From Andalucia godoyi (lineage: Eukaryota > Discoba > Jakobea > Jakobida > Andaluciidae), in contig VRVR01000007.1 in assembly GCA_009859145.1 (NCBI GenBank), positions 359,326 to 423,325 of the forward strand: DNA of 64,000 nt, read 5' to 3'. Below the pieces are notes generated by a model that saw only the letters and a list, made by a program, of their open reading frames with translations, was not told the DNA's origin and searched no databases. The position numbers and the translations under genes were made by a program. Every line of letters starts with the position of its first letter. The stretch's first letter is position 1. Shown here piece by piece: positions 19,481-29,923 of the stretch.

Positions 19481-21382
19481 ATGGACATGGGCAACCGTTC
19501 ACACAAGAAGCAATCCAATTCTGACGTTTATTCTTTGCATGATCAACGCGAAGGATGGGGAACTCGGACAGTGCAAGAGTACCATGAAGCATGCAAAGTT
19601 CTCAGCCACGGACGGCACCATGAACGGGCGATATTTCCTTCTCGTGAAGACGAACAGCAGGTATCGCAAGGAAGGGTCCACTGTGAACCTGTGCGCTCCT
19701 TTCGTCCAGATATCGCCGTGAGCGTCAGCCCGCGTTTCCACCAGTTGTGCAAACAGGCGTTCGGACTGACCACTCGAAGTGCTCGCGACGGGTCATCAGG
19801 CCCTTCATGGTGGCGAGCCTATCCTTCATCGGGAGGCTTGCATCCACTGGAATCCTACTGGGTCTTTCCGGCTTCAGAGGTTCACGTGACAAGCTTCGTC
19901 TTACCGTCCAGTGTCGTCGCATGCATGGTTCACTATGATCCTGTTCGCGACGTGTTCAGTTTATGCGCCAGTTTTTCTCACAAGGACGGACAACGCGGCA
20001 GGTTGGAAACTGCTGATTGGCTGTCAACTTTCGCAATCTGCTTGTTGACAATCGTTCCTTTTCGCATGACGGCAAAGTATCGCATCCGAACATTCCGGTA
20101 CTACGCGCTGGACACCGGCCACATGCTGTGCTCCCTTGCAGTTTCCGCGTTTCTCAATGCGCAAAAATGGGAGATGGTGGACGATGCGAATCCGATGTTC
20201 CAGTTTGCTTTGCGTGCCTTTTCGCGGGTGTTCCCGAGCACTGATTTGTCGTCGTCGGTACTGGAGTGGGAGCGAGATCGACTGGCTGCTGTTCTTGTTC
20301 ACAAGCTGGTGGCGACGAGCAGACAGCATGTGGATCGATGGGGCGTGGGTGGAGGAGAAGCAACAGTCCCAGTTGCAGGCGCGGCGCAAGAAGAATTTTA
20401 CGAGGCCGTACATTCCCGTCCTATGCTGCTGCATCATTTTCACTTCTCGTACCAGCTTGTGGAAGCTCTCAACGACGAAGTGTTCTCGCGGGTTGGGTCG
20501 CGTGCCCGAGACTCTTTGCAGGGACTCTTGTTTACTCTGAACCACCGTCTGTTTTGCTTGGCTGGACGCTCAAAAGAGAGGCTTCAGTGGGCCGTCAACC
20601 ACCGACGAACGGCCCGCCAGATTGATCCCGCAACGTCCACAATGGACATGCAAACGTTCCGAAGAATCGTTTCCGTTTTTGCGGTTCCAGCACGGGCCGA
20701 CTCGATCGCTTGTCCTTGCGCTTGCTACTCCAGCGTTGTGATCATGGTGCATCGAGTTGCAGGACTTTCGAGTGGAATCTACATCATTCCGAGGTTTCAA
20801 AACGGCGTTACGCGAGAGCGATTTCGTACATTCCGGAAATTGCTTGCGAGAAAGTGCCCGTTGTGGGAGACAGTCCCAGAGTGCTCGCTTGATTCCTTGA
20901 ACCTCTCGGAGATTGACGACGGCAACGACGAGGGCGGAGGCAGGGGCGGCGTGCAGATACGATCCAGCTATGAGTTCGAGTTGATTCGGCTCGTCGACGG
21001 AGATTGCCGGGACCTCTCGTTTGCATGCGTTGGTGAGCAAGAACATGGATGGAACGGTGCATTCTGCTTGTTTTTCATAACGGATCTGAGCGTCTGTCTT
21101 CCTGAACCAAGCGATTTCACAGACAGTGCAGGTACTGTCCACGGATCATCCCAGGTCTTCTATACCCATCCGCACTGGGAATGCGGTGCGGTGGGCCATG
21201 GTGTTTATCTTGCTTCGGAGCTGTGTGGATACAGGGCCAATGCAATGGGATACTATCATGATGAATTGGTACACTCGTCGCTCGGACTTCAAAACTCGGC
21301 GTTTCAATGTCTGTACACCATGGCGGTGGGCCGGTCGACCGCCGATGCCGAAGCTCGGTTCGCAGAATCATCTTTATTGTGA
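19481..21382 (+). CDS. Tandem nitroreductase / SagB-ThcOx-like FMN oxidoreductase, 633 aa
   Basis: Two nitroreductase-fold halves in one chain. The first half has VQEYHEA at about 31-37 and AYPSSGGLHPLESY at 113-126, the hallmark of SagB-type dehydrogenases, followed by RYYALDTGHMLCSLAVSAFL, the usual partner helix. The second half begins at about 375 with NHRRTARQIDPATSTMDM, the classic flavin-binding RRS-R-like opening. It later shows a degenerate AxALCGYRANAMGYYHDELV-like end. Family members use FMN, for example to oxidise azolines in peptide maturation or in other redox reactions; the substrate here is unknown. No targeting signal is evident. Tandem forms occur in bacteria, so gene transfer is a possibility. 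Start at the first ATG after an in-frame TAG. Confidence 0.8.
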   Translation: MDMGNRSHKKQSNSDVYSLHDQREGWGTRTVQEYHEACKVLSHGRHHERAIFPSREDEQQVSQGRVHCEPVRSFRPDIAVSVSPRFHQLCKQAFGLTTRSARDGSSGPSWWRAYPSSGGLHPLESYWVFPASEVHVTSFVLPSSVVACMVHYDPVRDVFSLCASFSHKDGQRGRLETADWLSTFAICLLTIVPFRMTAKYRIRTFRYYALDTGHMLCSLAVSAFLNAQKWEMVDDANPMFQFALRAFSRVFPSTDLSSSVLEWERDRLAAVLVHKLVATSRQHVDRWGVGGGEATVPVAGAAQEEFYEAVHSRPMLLHHFHFSYQLVEALNDEVFSRVGSRARDSLQGLLFTLNHRLFCLAGRSKERLQWAVNHRRTARQIDPATSTMDMQTFRRIVSVFAVPARADSIACPCACYSSVVIMVHRVAGLSSGIYIIPRFQNGVTRERFRTFRKLLARKCPLWETVPECSLDSLNLSEIDDGNDEGGGRGGVQIRSSYEFELIRLVDGDCRDLSFACVGEQEHGWNGAFCLFFITDLSVCLPEPSDFTDSAGTVHGSSQVFYTHPHWECGAVGHGVYLASELCGYRANAMGYYHDELVHSSLGLQNSAFQCLYTMAVGRSTADAEARFAESSLL

Positions 21383-22775
21383 TTTCTTTAAAAGCAATAC
21401 AATGCATATATATGTACATTTGTTTAATTACTATGAGTGCCGTCATCAGCAGCGGCCGCACCAGCATTGTCAGTGGAAGATGCTAGTCTCCTTGAGGTGA
21501 GGAAGCAAGCGCCGTGAGCAATCTGTGAAATGCTGCACCCTGCCCAGTGTCTGTAGGCACTGCAGTATCGAGTGGACCGATGCTGCTGCCGTGCTGTCGT
21601 GCTGTCGTGCTGTCGTGCTGTCGTGCTGTCGTGCTGTCGCGATCAGTAATGCTGCCGATCTTCCTGTGCTGGTCCACGCACACCAGAGTTCCTCTGCATT
21701 TCGCGTCGTGTAGGGAGCGGGCAATTCGTGATGGCACCCTTGACTAGCGAAACCTGCGCGCTGCTTGGATGCCCGTGCGTTTCTGTCCAAAATGCCCACC
21801 AGAGCTGGTACAGATCCGGATTGCTGCTCATACCGTCGGGCAAACAGGAAGTTGCCGTCCTTGTATGATCGCGTAATGCCATCGCGAACTGGTAATGTCG
21901 GTTTGATCGTCTTTGCTTACCGGGCTGCTTGCACACCGCTTCCTTGAAGGAACTTTACGTGTCGTGAATCACCACTCCATCTTGAAGATCGGTGCTGCGA
22001 CATCCTTCCAAAGAAAGCAAGTCTGCACTTTCACCTCCTTACGATGCCATCACGCGAGAATTCTCCATCCAGACGTTGCACAAGCAGTCCGGACTTCCCT
22101 CCAGAATTTGGCAGGTCTACTCAATTGAAGATGAACGGAAAAACCATCGCGAGACCGATTCGACGGCCTCCTCCCCTGGTTTTCTGCCCTTTCCCGTTCA
22201 TCGTCACATCGCCTTTCTGTTTGTATAGTCATCGTCGTCTTCTTCTTCTTCCTTGGTTTTTTTTTTTTTTGCTTTTTCCTCTTTCCTCTTTCCCTTCCTT
22301 CTTCTCTTCTTGTTCGTTTTTGTTACTTAATTGCCATATCTTGTTGCTTGTTGTTGTCGTTGTTGGATCACTTTCTTGTTTTTCCGATCCACCTCTCTCG
22401 GCTTCGTATTCCTCTGTGCAGCTCTTCCGTTGTCTTTTGTTGACCATCTTCTTCTTTTGCACAGCCCAGCTCTACGCAAACGCAAAACGCAGCACCGAAT
22501 CCGAAACGTCTCGTTTTTTTGTCTTTTTTTGAGCCCTCTCGATCGCAAAAAACCCCTGTTTTCAAGACGAAACACAAATCCACATTGTTGTCTTTTTTGT
22601 CATCATAGCTGTTGTTGAAGAAGAAAAGTTGTAGTCAGGAGCCGTAGGACGACGCATTCAGCAATAGTGTTCATAATCGATTATTATTATCATTATTTAT
22701 TTTTTTTTGGAGGGGGACGTTGTCACAGTAGTCGTTAGCACAACAGCGGGAAATAGTAGAAATTAAGGAAACGAG
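21383..22775. other. 1.4-kb spacer with possible gene remains and a long T-rich leader
   Basis: The reverse strand from about 21905 to 21650 has a locally open, protein-like stretch (reading ...RSYKDGNFLFARRYEQQSGS...) with no credible start and with frame changes. It may be a decayed gene or an intron-split one. From about 22230 to 22770 the + strand is pyrimidine- and T-rich and looks like the leader/promoter of the receiver-PDE gene. Confidence 0.4.
21591..21646. repeat. 8-bp tandem repeat (GTGCTGTC)7
   Basis: Seven perfect consecutive copies of GTGCTGTC. An 8-bp period shifts the reading frame at each unit, so the array itself is unlikely to have grown inside an active coding frame. Confidence 0.95.
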
Positions 22776-25559
22776 ATGCCTAATCAACCAGTTGTTTCAC
22801 CGTCTCCCACGAGCGGTTCTGGAGATCCGCACAAGCCGCATGTGTTAGTAGTCGATGACGATCCAACTGTTCTTTCGACGATTTCGAGAATGCTGAACCA
22901 CATTGGATATGAAGTCCACGCAACCGCCTCAGGGTCGGATGCAGCCCGGATGCTCTCGGATCTCCCGAGAATCGATGCAGCGCTTCTGGATGTTTTTATG
23001 CCTGGAATGGGGGGTCTGGAGCTTCTGCGCATCATGCGATCGGCGCGAAGAAGAGATCTTTCAGTGCTGATGATGAGTTCTTCGGAAGATCCAGAAACGG
23101 TCCGTCAGTGCTTCCGTGGCGGTGCCGAAGACTTTCTGCAAAAGCCGATCTCCAGAGAAACCCTGCAGCGCCGTCTTTCGTCTGCATTGGCAGAAAGAGA
23201 TGCAAAGCGCAGAGAAAAATCGGAGCAGCGAAGAGCGTCCGACGATCACGGAACTCCGGGCTCGTTGGTTTCCGGCGCCGGATCCTTCCACAACAATAGC
23301 AGCAGCAGCATGCTCAACAGCAATAACAGCAACATTACAGGGGGCAATGCCAATAGTAGCAGTGGGTCTGGGATGATGGATTCTTCGGAAAGTGGGAGAG
23401 ATGATCTCAAGTCGGGCCTCTTTGCATCCACTTTGGCTGCGGTGGAGGCTGCGGTGGAGATGGAAACGCCGCTGCAGGGAGTCATGCAGTACTTGTTGGA
23501 AGTGCTGCTCGACGAAGGTGCAAATGCAGAGGACTATCGCAGAACCATCATTGCCGCACTCAAATCGCTGTCGGAAACAGACTTGTACAAACCGACAATC
23601 ACCAGGTTCTTGCAGGAAGTGCAGGACCGCAGAACGCAGGAAGGGGCGATCGATGCGCACATTGCAGACTGGATTCTGTACGAGTTTACGCATGAACAGG
23701 ATGCATCTGCCTCCGGTCGGCGCACATCGCTTGCTCCTCAGGCTCGTGGAAATGCCTCCAAATTCCAAAATGGCGGATCGGCCAGCAGTGAAAAACCAAT
23801 TGCAGGCGGTGCCGGGATTGTAGCGTCGAGAAGTGCGTCGATTTCTGGTTCAGGAATTCCACCCGTTTCATCTCCCATTACTCCGTCGTCTGGATCCATG
23901 AGTTCAGCCGGAGTGTCGGGTCCTGGAACGCCAACGACAATGCAGGCACCTGGTGCGGGGCTGACAAGCCCCAATTCGATGAATACAGCGACAACGGTGA
24001 ATTCCGTCTCTGTCTTTTCGTATGGGCCGAGCAAGACGGCTTCAAACTCCAACAATGCCGTCCCTTCTCCTAGCAATTCACCACTCATCTCAAACAACGG
24101 ACTGCCTCCCGGTTTTTCAGTCGACGAGATTTTGTCTTGTGCACCAGGAGATGTAACGTCGTTTGGATACGATGTTCTTGCTCTGACGGACACGCAGTTG
24201 ATTGCGGGAGTTGTGGAAATGTTCCGTCATTTGGGATTGCTGGAGAAATTTTCAATCCCTCCTGCTAAGCTGGCGCTGCTTGTGGGGCGTCTGAAGGGGC
24301 TCTACCACCAGAATCCATATCACAACTTCCACCACGCCATGGACGTAACCCAGTTTGTTTTTTCCGTGTTGGCAAATGCTGACAACAAGTTGACCTCGGT
24401 TCTGGGCTCTCTCGACCAGCTAGCGCTTCTTGTGTCTGCGTTGTTCCACGACGCAGATCATCCTGGAGTGAACAATAATTTCCAGATCAACTCCAGATCT
24501 CGCCTGGCGCTGTTGTATAATGATATTTCTGTGTTAGAGAACCACCACTGCGCGCTTGCGTTTTCGATGCTGAGCGACGAAGCTGTAGACATTCTTACTG
24601 GCTTGGACCCTGCAGACTGGCGAGAATGCCGCAAGTTGGTGGTTTCCTGCATCCTTGCAACGGATATGTCTCGGCATTTTGAACTGATGTCCAGGTTTCG
24701 CACGCGGCTGTCGGCTGCGCAACTGGGAACGGATTCCAAGGACGACAAGAACTTGTTGATGAATGTAATTCTCAAATGCGCCGACATCTCCAACGTTGTT
24801 CGTCCATTCCGAGTTTATGAAAAGTGGGTTCGCTGTCTCACTGCAGAGTTCTTCAACCAGGGTGACGCCGAAAAGACGCTGCACATTCCTGTTTCGCCTC
24901 TCATGGATCGCGACACGACGTCCATTCCCGAGATGCAGTTCAATTTCATCGAATTTGTTGCTGGTCCGTTGCATCGGGCACTGGCGCAGGAGATTCCGCA
25001 GCTCAAGGAGGTGATCCAAAACATGGAGTTTAACCGCGAGGTTTTTAGACACCGCATTCAAGACCCAAACTTTGGTCCCGAGGATCTTTTGAAGAAGCAG
25101 CGCCAAGATGCAGAGCTGCTTCAGCAGCAGCTTTTGCAACACCAGCAGCAACTGTTGGCTCAGCAGCAAGAGCAGGCCCATCTGAATGAACTGATTGAGC
25201 CGATTTCCGCCGAGCCAATTGTCAACATGGAGTTGGCTTTGGACCTCTGTGACTCGGACGAGGAACTCCTGAAGGAAATGCTGGGAGATCTGTTGGATCG
25301 AGGCGAGGCACACATTCGCAAAGCTGAAGACGCCTTCCAACGGGATGATTGGGAAGTGTTACATCGCGAGGCTCACACTTTGAAGGGCTCCGCCGCGACT
25401 CTTGCATGCCATCCTCTTCGGGATGCTGCAGACATTGTCAGCCGTGCTGCAAGGGAAAAGAAATCCGCGGAAATCCCTCGTTCGCTGCTCATTCTCAAGA
25501 GCGAGTTTGAGCGATTCAAGAAGCATACCACGAACGTGTTGCACATCGAAAAGCGGTGA
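22776..25559 (+). CDS. Response-regulator receiver / cyclic-nucleotide phosphodiesterase / HPt fusion (RegA-like), 927 aa
   Basis: Three modules in one chain. The receiver (about 22-135) has the acidic pocket D27-D29, phospho-acceptor D72 (ALLDVFMPGM), S101/S102 and K123 (LQKP). A Ser/Asn/Gly-rich linker carries a helical region (about 215-310). The class I PDE domain (about 475-760) has YHNFHHAMDV, H558-D559 in HDADHPGVNN and KCADISNVVRPF, so the metal ligands are intact. A Gln-rich coil (about 785-805) leads to an HPt domain (about 825-920) with H867 in HTLKGSA. In Dictyostelium RegA, receiver phosphorylation activates cAMP hydrolysis and the phosphate comes from a separate HPt protein, RdeA. 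Here the HPt is on the same polypeptide. Substrate (cAMP or cGMP) is inferred only. Single exon, ATG start. Confidence 0.95.
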   Translation: MPNQPVVSPSPTSGSGDPHKPHVLVVDDDPTVLSTISRMLNHIGYEVHATASGSDAARMLSDLPRIDAALLDVFMPGMGGLELLRIMRSARRRDLSVLMMSSSEDPETVRQCFRGGAEDFLQKPISRETLQRRLSSALAERDAKRREKSEQRRASDDHGTPGSLVSGAGSFHNNSSSSMLNSNNSNITGGNANSSSGSGMMDSSESGRDDLKSGLFASTLAAVEAAVEMETPLQGVMQYLLEVLLDEGANAEDYRRTIIAALKSLSETDLYKPTITRFLQEVQDRRTQEGAIDAHIADWILYEFTHEQDASASGRRTSLAPQARGNASKFQNGGSASSEKPIAGGAGIVASRSASISGSGIPPVSSPITPSSGSMSSAGVSGPGTPTTMQAPGAGLTSPNSMNTATTVNSVSVFSYGPSKTASNSNNAVPSPSNSPLISNNGLPPGFSVDEILSCAPGDVTSFGYDVLALTDTQLIAGVVEMFRHLGLLEKFSIPPAKLALLVGRLKGLYHQNPYHNFHHAMDVTQFVFSVLANADNKLTSVLGSLDQLALLVSALFHDADHPGVNNNFQINSRSRLALLYNDISVLENHHCALAFSMLSDEAVDILTGLDPADWRECRKLVVSCILATDMSRHFELMSRFRTRLSAAQLGTDSKDDKNLLMNVILKCADISNVVRPFRVYEKWVRCLTAEFFNQGDAEKTLHIPVSPLMDRDTTSIPEMQFNFIEFVAGPLHRALAQEIPQLKEVIQNMEFNREVFRHRIQDPNFGPEDLLKKQRQDAELLQQQLLQHQQQLLAQQQEQAHLNELIEPISAEPIVNMELALDLCDSDEELLKEMLGDLLDRGEAHIRKAEDAFQRDDWEVLHREAHTLKGSAATLACHPLRDAADIVSRAAREKKSAEIPRSLLILKSEFERFKKHTTNVLHIEKR

Positions 25560-25996
25560 CCATTGGCGGATGCTTGATCGCGTGTCCCTTTCATTTCCGT
25601 GTGCTTTGCCTTTTACCTTTTTTTTTCTCTTGCCTTTCCGATTTTTTGCTGTTTAGATATATACGTCGGTACTGTCCAAAATTAGTCCATGCTTACTTCT
25701 CTTTCAAATTTGCATCCACCCTTCCCAAATCTATCGTTCATTTTCCCATCGTATTGGGATTTCGCCTCCCTTTTATTTCTTGTAACAATACATCTGCAAA
25801 GAATAGTGAAAACATCATCATATCCAGAAGGGAAACATCTTCCCCTCGTCGTTATTCTGCATTGCATACTGGCGAATCAGCTAAAACAAAAGACTGTCTT
25901 TGGTATTTTTTTTCTTTCTTTTTTTCTTCTTTCTTCTTCTTCTTTGTTTGTTTGGGTTTTAGAAACTCGGGAGAAAGAAAAAAACCAACCGACGAA
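25560..25996. other. Convergent 3' spacer
   Basis: T-rich sequence between the PDE and primase stop codons; no gene seen. Confidence 0.5.
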
Positions 25997-27232
25997 TCAA
26001 AACGACAAGTCGGTCTTCTTTTTTTCCTCCATGACACGTTTGCCCACCTCGGAAACGAACTTGTCAAAGAACTGCACAGCGCTTCGCATGCTGGTCTTTT
26101 CAGCATCTCGGCATCGCTGCGAGCCATCTCCATCATCATCGCCATTGTCGTCGTCAGCGACGTCCGCTGCAGCCCCTCCATTCACATTGTTTCCGCGGCG
26201 TTTAGCCTGGAATGCATCCAGTTCCATTGCAAGCTGTTCAATCGTAGGAACAACAGCAGGCTCGAACTGATCCACCGTGCTCGGATCCAGCGGAACACAA
26301 ACCTTTCCCGTTTTGGGATGCACAGAAAACGGGGATTTGAGCAGATGATTGAAGCCTTTTGAAACGTGCACATCAAGCCTGGGAAACGTGTACGTGAATA
26401 CAAAGTCAGCAGCCACGCTGGGCTTTACCGAGTTTGCAAAAGTCTTCCATCGCTGCGTTCCCGACGACTGCGTCTCGAACTTGGAATGGAGCGTGGCGGC
26501 AAGTTCCTTGTCCTCGATCTTCTCCAGAGCCTTTCTCCACCGAGACGCATCATCAAACCACCCTTGGCTCTCCACCAGAGTCGGGAAAAACGGGAGCATG
26601 ATCTCTTCATACACGCTTCTGTGCGCGGGATGCAGGAATTGCGGTCGGAATTGGGCCTTGTCGCGAACATTTAGGAAGTCGGCGACAGCGGATCTGCCGT
26701 CGATTGACAGACTGCGGGCAGCAGGATCGCAGACCCAACAATGGATACCTCTTCTCCCCGAAAATATCCACAATCGACTGTCAAACCCAAACGACTGGTC
26801 CAGAATCTGATCCACCACTCGGCATGCAACCACCATGAAACCCCAGCACTTTGAGCAAACCTGAGCCTCTTTGCAGCACGTGCGCACATCATCATAATCC
26901 GTCATATCAATGTCGAACACGAGTTCCTTCTCCCGCGGCACAAACTCCCCGCGGCCAACACTGTTGTGATCTTTCGGCGCAAAAGAGAACTCTGCACCGA
27001 TATCGATCTTCGACGGACATCGGTCCCGAACAGCCGCCGCCCAGTCCTCGCAGTTTTGGAACGACTGGTACCGAACATAAATATCTTCTCCAAACGTAAA
27101 CGAAAACTCTCGGTTCGGAAAAGGACGACTTTGGAACAGAGATAGCCATTTGTACATTGATTCGAACGGAAAGAACCGATCGTAATAAATCTTTAAATAC
27201 GGATTCACTTCCTCTATCGTTCGCTTCGACAT
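25997..27232 (-). CDS. PRIM1: DNA primase small (catalytic) subunit
   Basis: 411 residues from the ATG at 27230-27232 (MSKRTIEEVNPYLKIYYDRF); the open frame runs 33 codons further upstream but that part is a hydrophobic, low-complexity leader. The catalytic acidic motif is ELVFDIDMTDYDD, and the nucleotide-binding block is LWIFSGRRGIHCWVCD. The cysteines in CCKEAQVCSKCWG form the family zinc motif. Together with the large subunit and pol alpha it makes RNA primers at origins and on the lagging strand. Length matches the usual 400-420 residues. The C-terminus carries an acidic Asp/Asn run (about 365-375), which is unremarkable. Confidence 0.97.
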   Translation of the reverse strand: MSKRTIEEVNPYLKIYYDRFFPFESMYKWLSLFQSRPFPNREFSFTFGEDIYVRYQSFQNCEDWAAAVRDRCPSKIDIGAEFSFAPKDHNSVGRGEFVPREKELVFDIDMTDYDDVRTCCKEAQVCSKCWGFMVVACRVVDQILDQSFGFDSRLWIFSGRRGIHCWVCDPAARSLSIDGRSAVADFLNVRDKAQFRPQFLHPAHRSVYEEIMLPFFPTLVESQGWFDDASRWRKALEKIEDKELAATLHSKFETQSSGTQRWKTFANSVKPSVAADFVFTYTFPRLDVHVSKGFNHLLKSPFSVHPKTGKVCVPLDPSTVDQFEPAVVPTIEQLAMELDAFQAKRRGNNVNGGAAADVADDDNGDDDGDGSQRCRDAEKTSMRSAVQFFDKFVSEVGKRVMEEKKKTDLSF

Positions 27233-27610
27233 TCTCTCGGCGGGAAAAAGAAACAAACGAAAACAAACGAAAACAAGCTTTGGCAAAAGCAGCAAATATA
27301 AAAATACAGATTTCCAAACTTCAAACTTCAAATTTCAAATTTCAAATTTCAAAATTTAATGAAAAATGAAAAAATAAAGAATGATAATGAAACCAAAAGG
27401 AAAATAAATAAATAAATGATAAACACGGTCGCCGGCTTTGTGTATCAACGTTGAACATCAATACAACACGATTTTCTTACCGTAGTCAAGTCTAGTATTT
27501 CATTCTTCGGATTTGGGCGCCCAGCAGTTTTCTTTTTTTTTTTGCAGAGGACAGCTGTTCAGACATATACACTCAACACCAGGTGCGCGGGGAAACTAAG
27601 AAAAGAGAAT
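27233..27610. other. Spacer with TTTCAAA tandem motif
   Basis: Upstream of primase and downstream of aconitase. 27321-27357 repeats TTCAAA/TTTCAAA about five times. The rest is AT-rich. No gene seen. Confidence 0.6.
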
Positions 27611-29923
27611 TTACTTGCGGGTCTGGGACATAAGGTTAAGTGCAGAGCCGGCCTTGAACCAGGCAATCTGGTCTTCGTTCATGGAGTGTTGCAGAGGGAT
27701 CTCGACAGAGGAGCCGTCTGCTTTGTGGGCAACCAGGGTGATTGTGGATCCCGGCGCAAGCTTGGAGACTCCCTTGAGAGTAACCAGATCGTGTCCAGAA
27801 ACCTTGTCATAGTCTGCCGGATTGGCAAACGTCAGCGGAAGAAGACCCTGCTTCTTGAGATTGGTTTCGTGGATTCGAGCAAACGAACGCACAATCACAG
27901 CCAGTCCGCCAAGATATCTCGGTTCAAGGGCAGCGTGCTCGCGTGAAGAGCCCTCGCCATAGTTCTCGTCACCAATGACAACCCACTTGATTCCCTTGGC
28001 CTTGTACGCTCGGGCAGTACCTGGGACCGAGTCGATGGCCCCCGTAAACATGTTCTTCACCTTGTTGACGTCGTTGAGCTCTGCATTGAGACCACCGATC
28101 AAGAAGTTGTTGGAAATGTTCTCGAGGTGTCCGCGGTACTTCAGCCACGGTCCTGCCATGGAAATGTGGTCGGTGGTGCACTTACCCTTGGCCTTGATCA
28201 GCACCGGAAGCTTCTCATACGAGTCCTTCCCGTCCCACTTCTCAAAGGGCGCCAAAAGCTGCAATCGCTGCGACTGGGGGTCTACCTTGACGGAGACATG
28301 GGATCCGTCGGCAGGCGGCGCCTGGAAAGTGTCTTCGCCCTTGTCGAATCCACGAGTAGGCAGCTCGTCGCCGGTAGGCGCCTTCAGCCTGAATTTCTTT
28401 CCATTTGCGCCCTCAATGGAGTCGGTCAGCGGATTGAACAACAGCGATCCTGCAAGGGAGAAGGCAGTCACGAGTTCCGGAGAGGTGACGAACGCATGTG
28501 TAGCGGGGTTGCCGTCGTTTCGGGCTGTGAAATTGCGGTTGAACGAGGTGAAGATGGAGTTTGGCGTGTCCTTCGGGACGTCGTCACGCTTCCATTGTCC
28601 AATGCATGGTCCACAGGCATTTGCGAGAACTTTTCCTCCGGCGGATTCAAAGACTTTCACAAGGCCATCACGATCAATGGTCGCACGAATCTGTTCTGAT
28701 CCCGGTGTAACCGTAAACTCCGACTTGAACTTTGCACCGTTTGCAGCTGCGTCCTTCACAAGAGCAGCCGACCGTGCCATATCCTCATACGAGGAGTTGG
28801 TGCAGGATCCAATAAGACCGACCTTGAGGTCCTGCGGCCACTTGTTGCGGATAACCGCCTCGCGGAACTTGGACAGCGGAGTTGCTGCATCCGGAGTGAA
28901 CGGACCGTTGATGTGAGGCTCCAGCGTGTTCAGATCGATTTCAATGACCTGATCGTACACAGCTCCCTTGTCCGCCTCCAAAATCTTCGATGAATACTGG
29001 GCTGCAGCCTTTGCAATATCCGCACGGCCGGTTGCATTCAGATAGTCTGTCATGCGATGCGTGAACGGGAAGACAGACGTGGTAGCTCCAATTTCAGCAC
29101 CCATGTTGCAAATGGTGGCGCATCCAGTGCAGGAAAGCGATTCGACTCCCGGTCCAAAGTACTCGACAATGGCCCCAGTGCCTCCCTTGACCGTCAGGAT
29201 GCCGGCGACCTTCAGAATCACGTCTTTTGCAGACGTCCACTCCTGCAGCTTTCCAGTAAGCTTGACACCGATAACCTTGGGTGCCTTCAGCTCCCACGGA
29301 AGTCCTGCCATCACATCGACGGCATCTGCTCCACCAACACCAATGGCCAGCATGGACAAGCCACCGGCGTTCGGAGTATGCGAGTCCGTACCGATCATCA
29401 AGCCTCCAGGGAATGCGTAGTTTTCAAGAACAATCTGGTGGATAATACCGGAACCAGGTCCCCAGAATCCCATTCCGTACTTTGCACCAGAAGAGGCAAG
29501 AAAGTCATACACCTCGCGGTTGATGTCCTTTGCACGGTCGAGATCCTGCTTGGCACCCTTTTCCGCCTGGATAAGGTGGTCGCAGTGGATGGTTGACGGC
29601 ACGGCAGTCTTTGGGAGTCCCGAGGAGATGAACTGCAGCACAGCCATCTGTGCAGTTGCATCTTGCATGGCCACACGGTCCGGGCGCAGCTTCAGGTACG
29701 ACTTTCCGCGGACAATCTCGGCCGTTCGAGGCTGGTCGAGATGGCCATACAGGATTTTTTCCGAGAGAGTCAGAGGCCGGTTCAGGCGAGAAGACACAAT
29801 GCCAATGTTCTCTGCAATCCGCGCGTATGGGATTGAAGAGTCGCGTTCAAGAGGACTCATCGACACATTTCGACGGAGAATGCGCGAAACAGAAGATCGC
29901 GAACTCGACAGACCTCGGAACAT
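27611..29923 (-). CDS. ACO2: Aconitate hydratase, mitochondrial
   Basis: 770 residues. It interconverts citrate and isocitrate in the TCA cycle with a [4Fe-4S] cluster. The cluster cysteines are C374 ([13 protein letters not shown]), C437 and C440 ([11 protein letters not shown]), in the spacing of animal mitochondrial aconitase. The active-site loop [11 protein letters not shown] is present near the C-terminus. The first 25 residues ([20 protein letters not shown]) are basic, Ser-rich and lack acidic residues, as expected for a mitochondrial presequence. No intron. Because the sequence agrees with the mitochondrial rather than the IRP1/cytosolic type, function is secure. Confidence 0.98.
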   Translation of the reverse strand: MFRGLSSSRSSVSRILRRNVSMSPLERDSSIPYARIAENIGIVSSRLNRPLTLSEKILYGHLDQPRTAEIVRGKSYLKLRPDRVAMQDATAQMAVLQFISSGLPKTAVPSTIHCDHLIQAEKGAKQDLDRAKDINREVYDFLASSGAKYGMGFWGPGSGIIHQIVLENYAFPGGLMIGTDSHTPNAGGLSMLAIGVGGADAVDVMAGLPWELKAPKVIGVKLTGKLQEWTSAKDVILKVAGILTVKGGTGAIVEYFGPGVESLSCTGCATICNMGAEIGATTSVFPFTHRMTDYLNATGRADIAKAAAQYSSKILEADKGAVYDQVIEIDLNTLEPHINGPFTPDAATPLSKFREAVIRNKWPQDLKVGLIGSCTNSSYEDMARSAALVKDAAANGAKFKSEFTVTPGSEQIRATIDRDGLVKVFESAGGKVLANACGPCIGQWKRDDVPKDTPNSIFTSFNRNFTARNDGNPATHAFVTSPELVTAFSLAGSLLFNPLTDSIEGANGKKFRLKAPTGDELPTRGFDKGEDTFQAPPADGSHVSVKVDPQSQRLQLLAPFEKWDGKDSYEKLPVLIKAKGKCTTDHISMAGPWLKYRGHLENISNNFLIGGLNAELNDVNKVKNMFTGAIDSVPGTARAYKAKGIKWVVIGDENYGEGSSREHAALEPRYLGGLAVIVRSFARIHETNLKKQGLLPLTFANPADYDKVSGHDLVTLKGVSKLAPGSTITLVAHKADGSSVEIPLQHSMNEDQIAWFKAGSALNLMSQTRK

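Noticed and set aside
24534-25340. 268-codon reverse-strand frame within the PDE/HPt region
   Set aside because: Shadow of the coding strand; the encoded sequence is Leu/Gln-rich from CAG codons.
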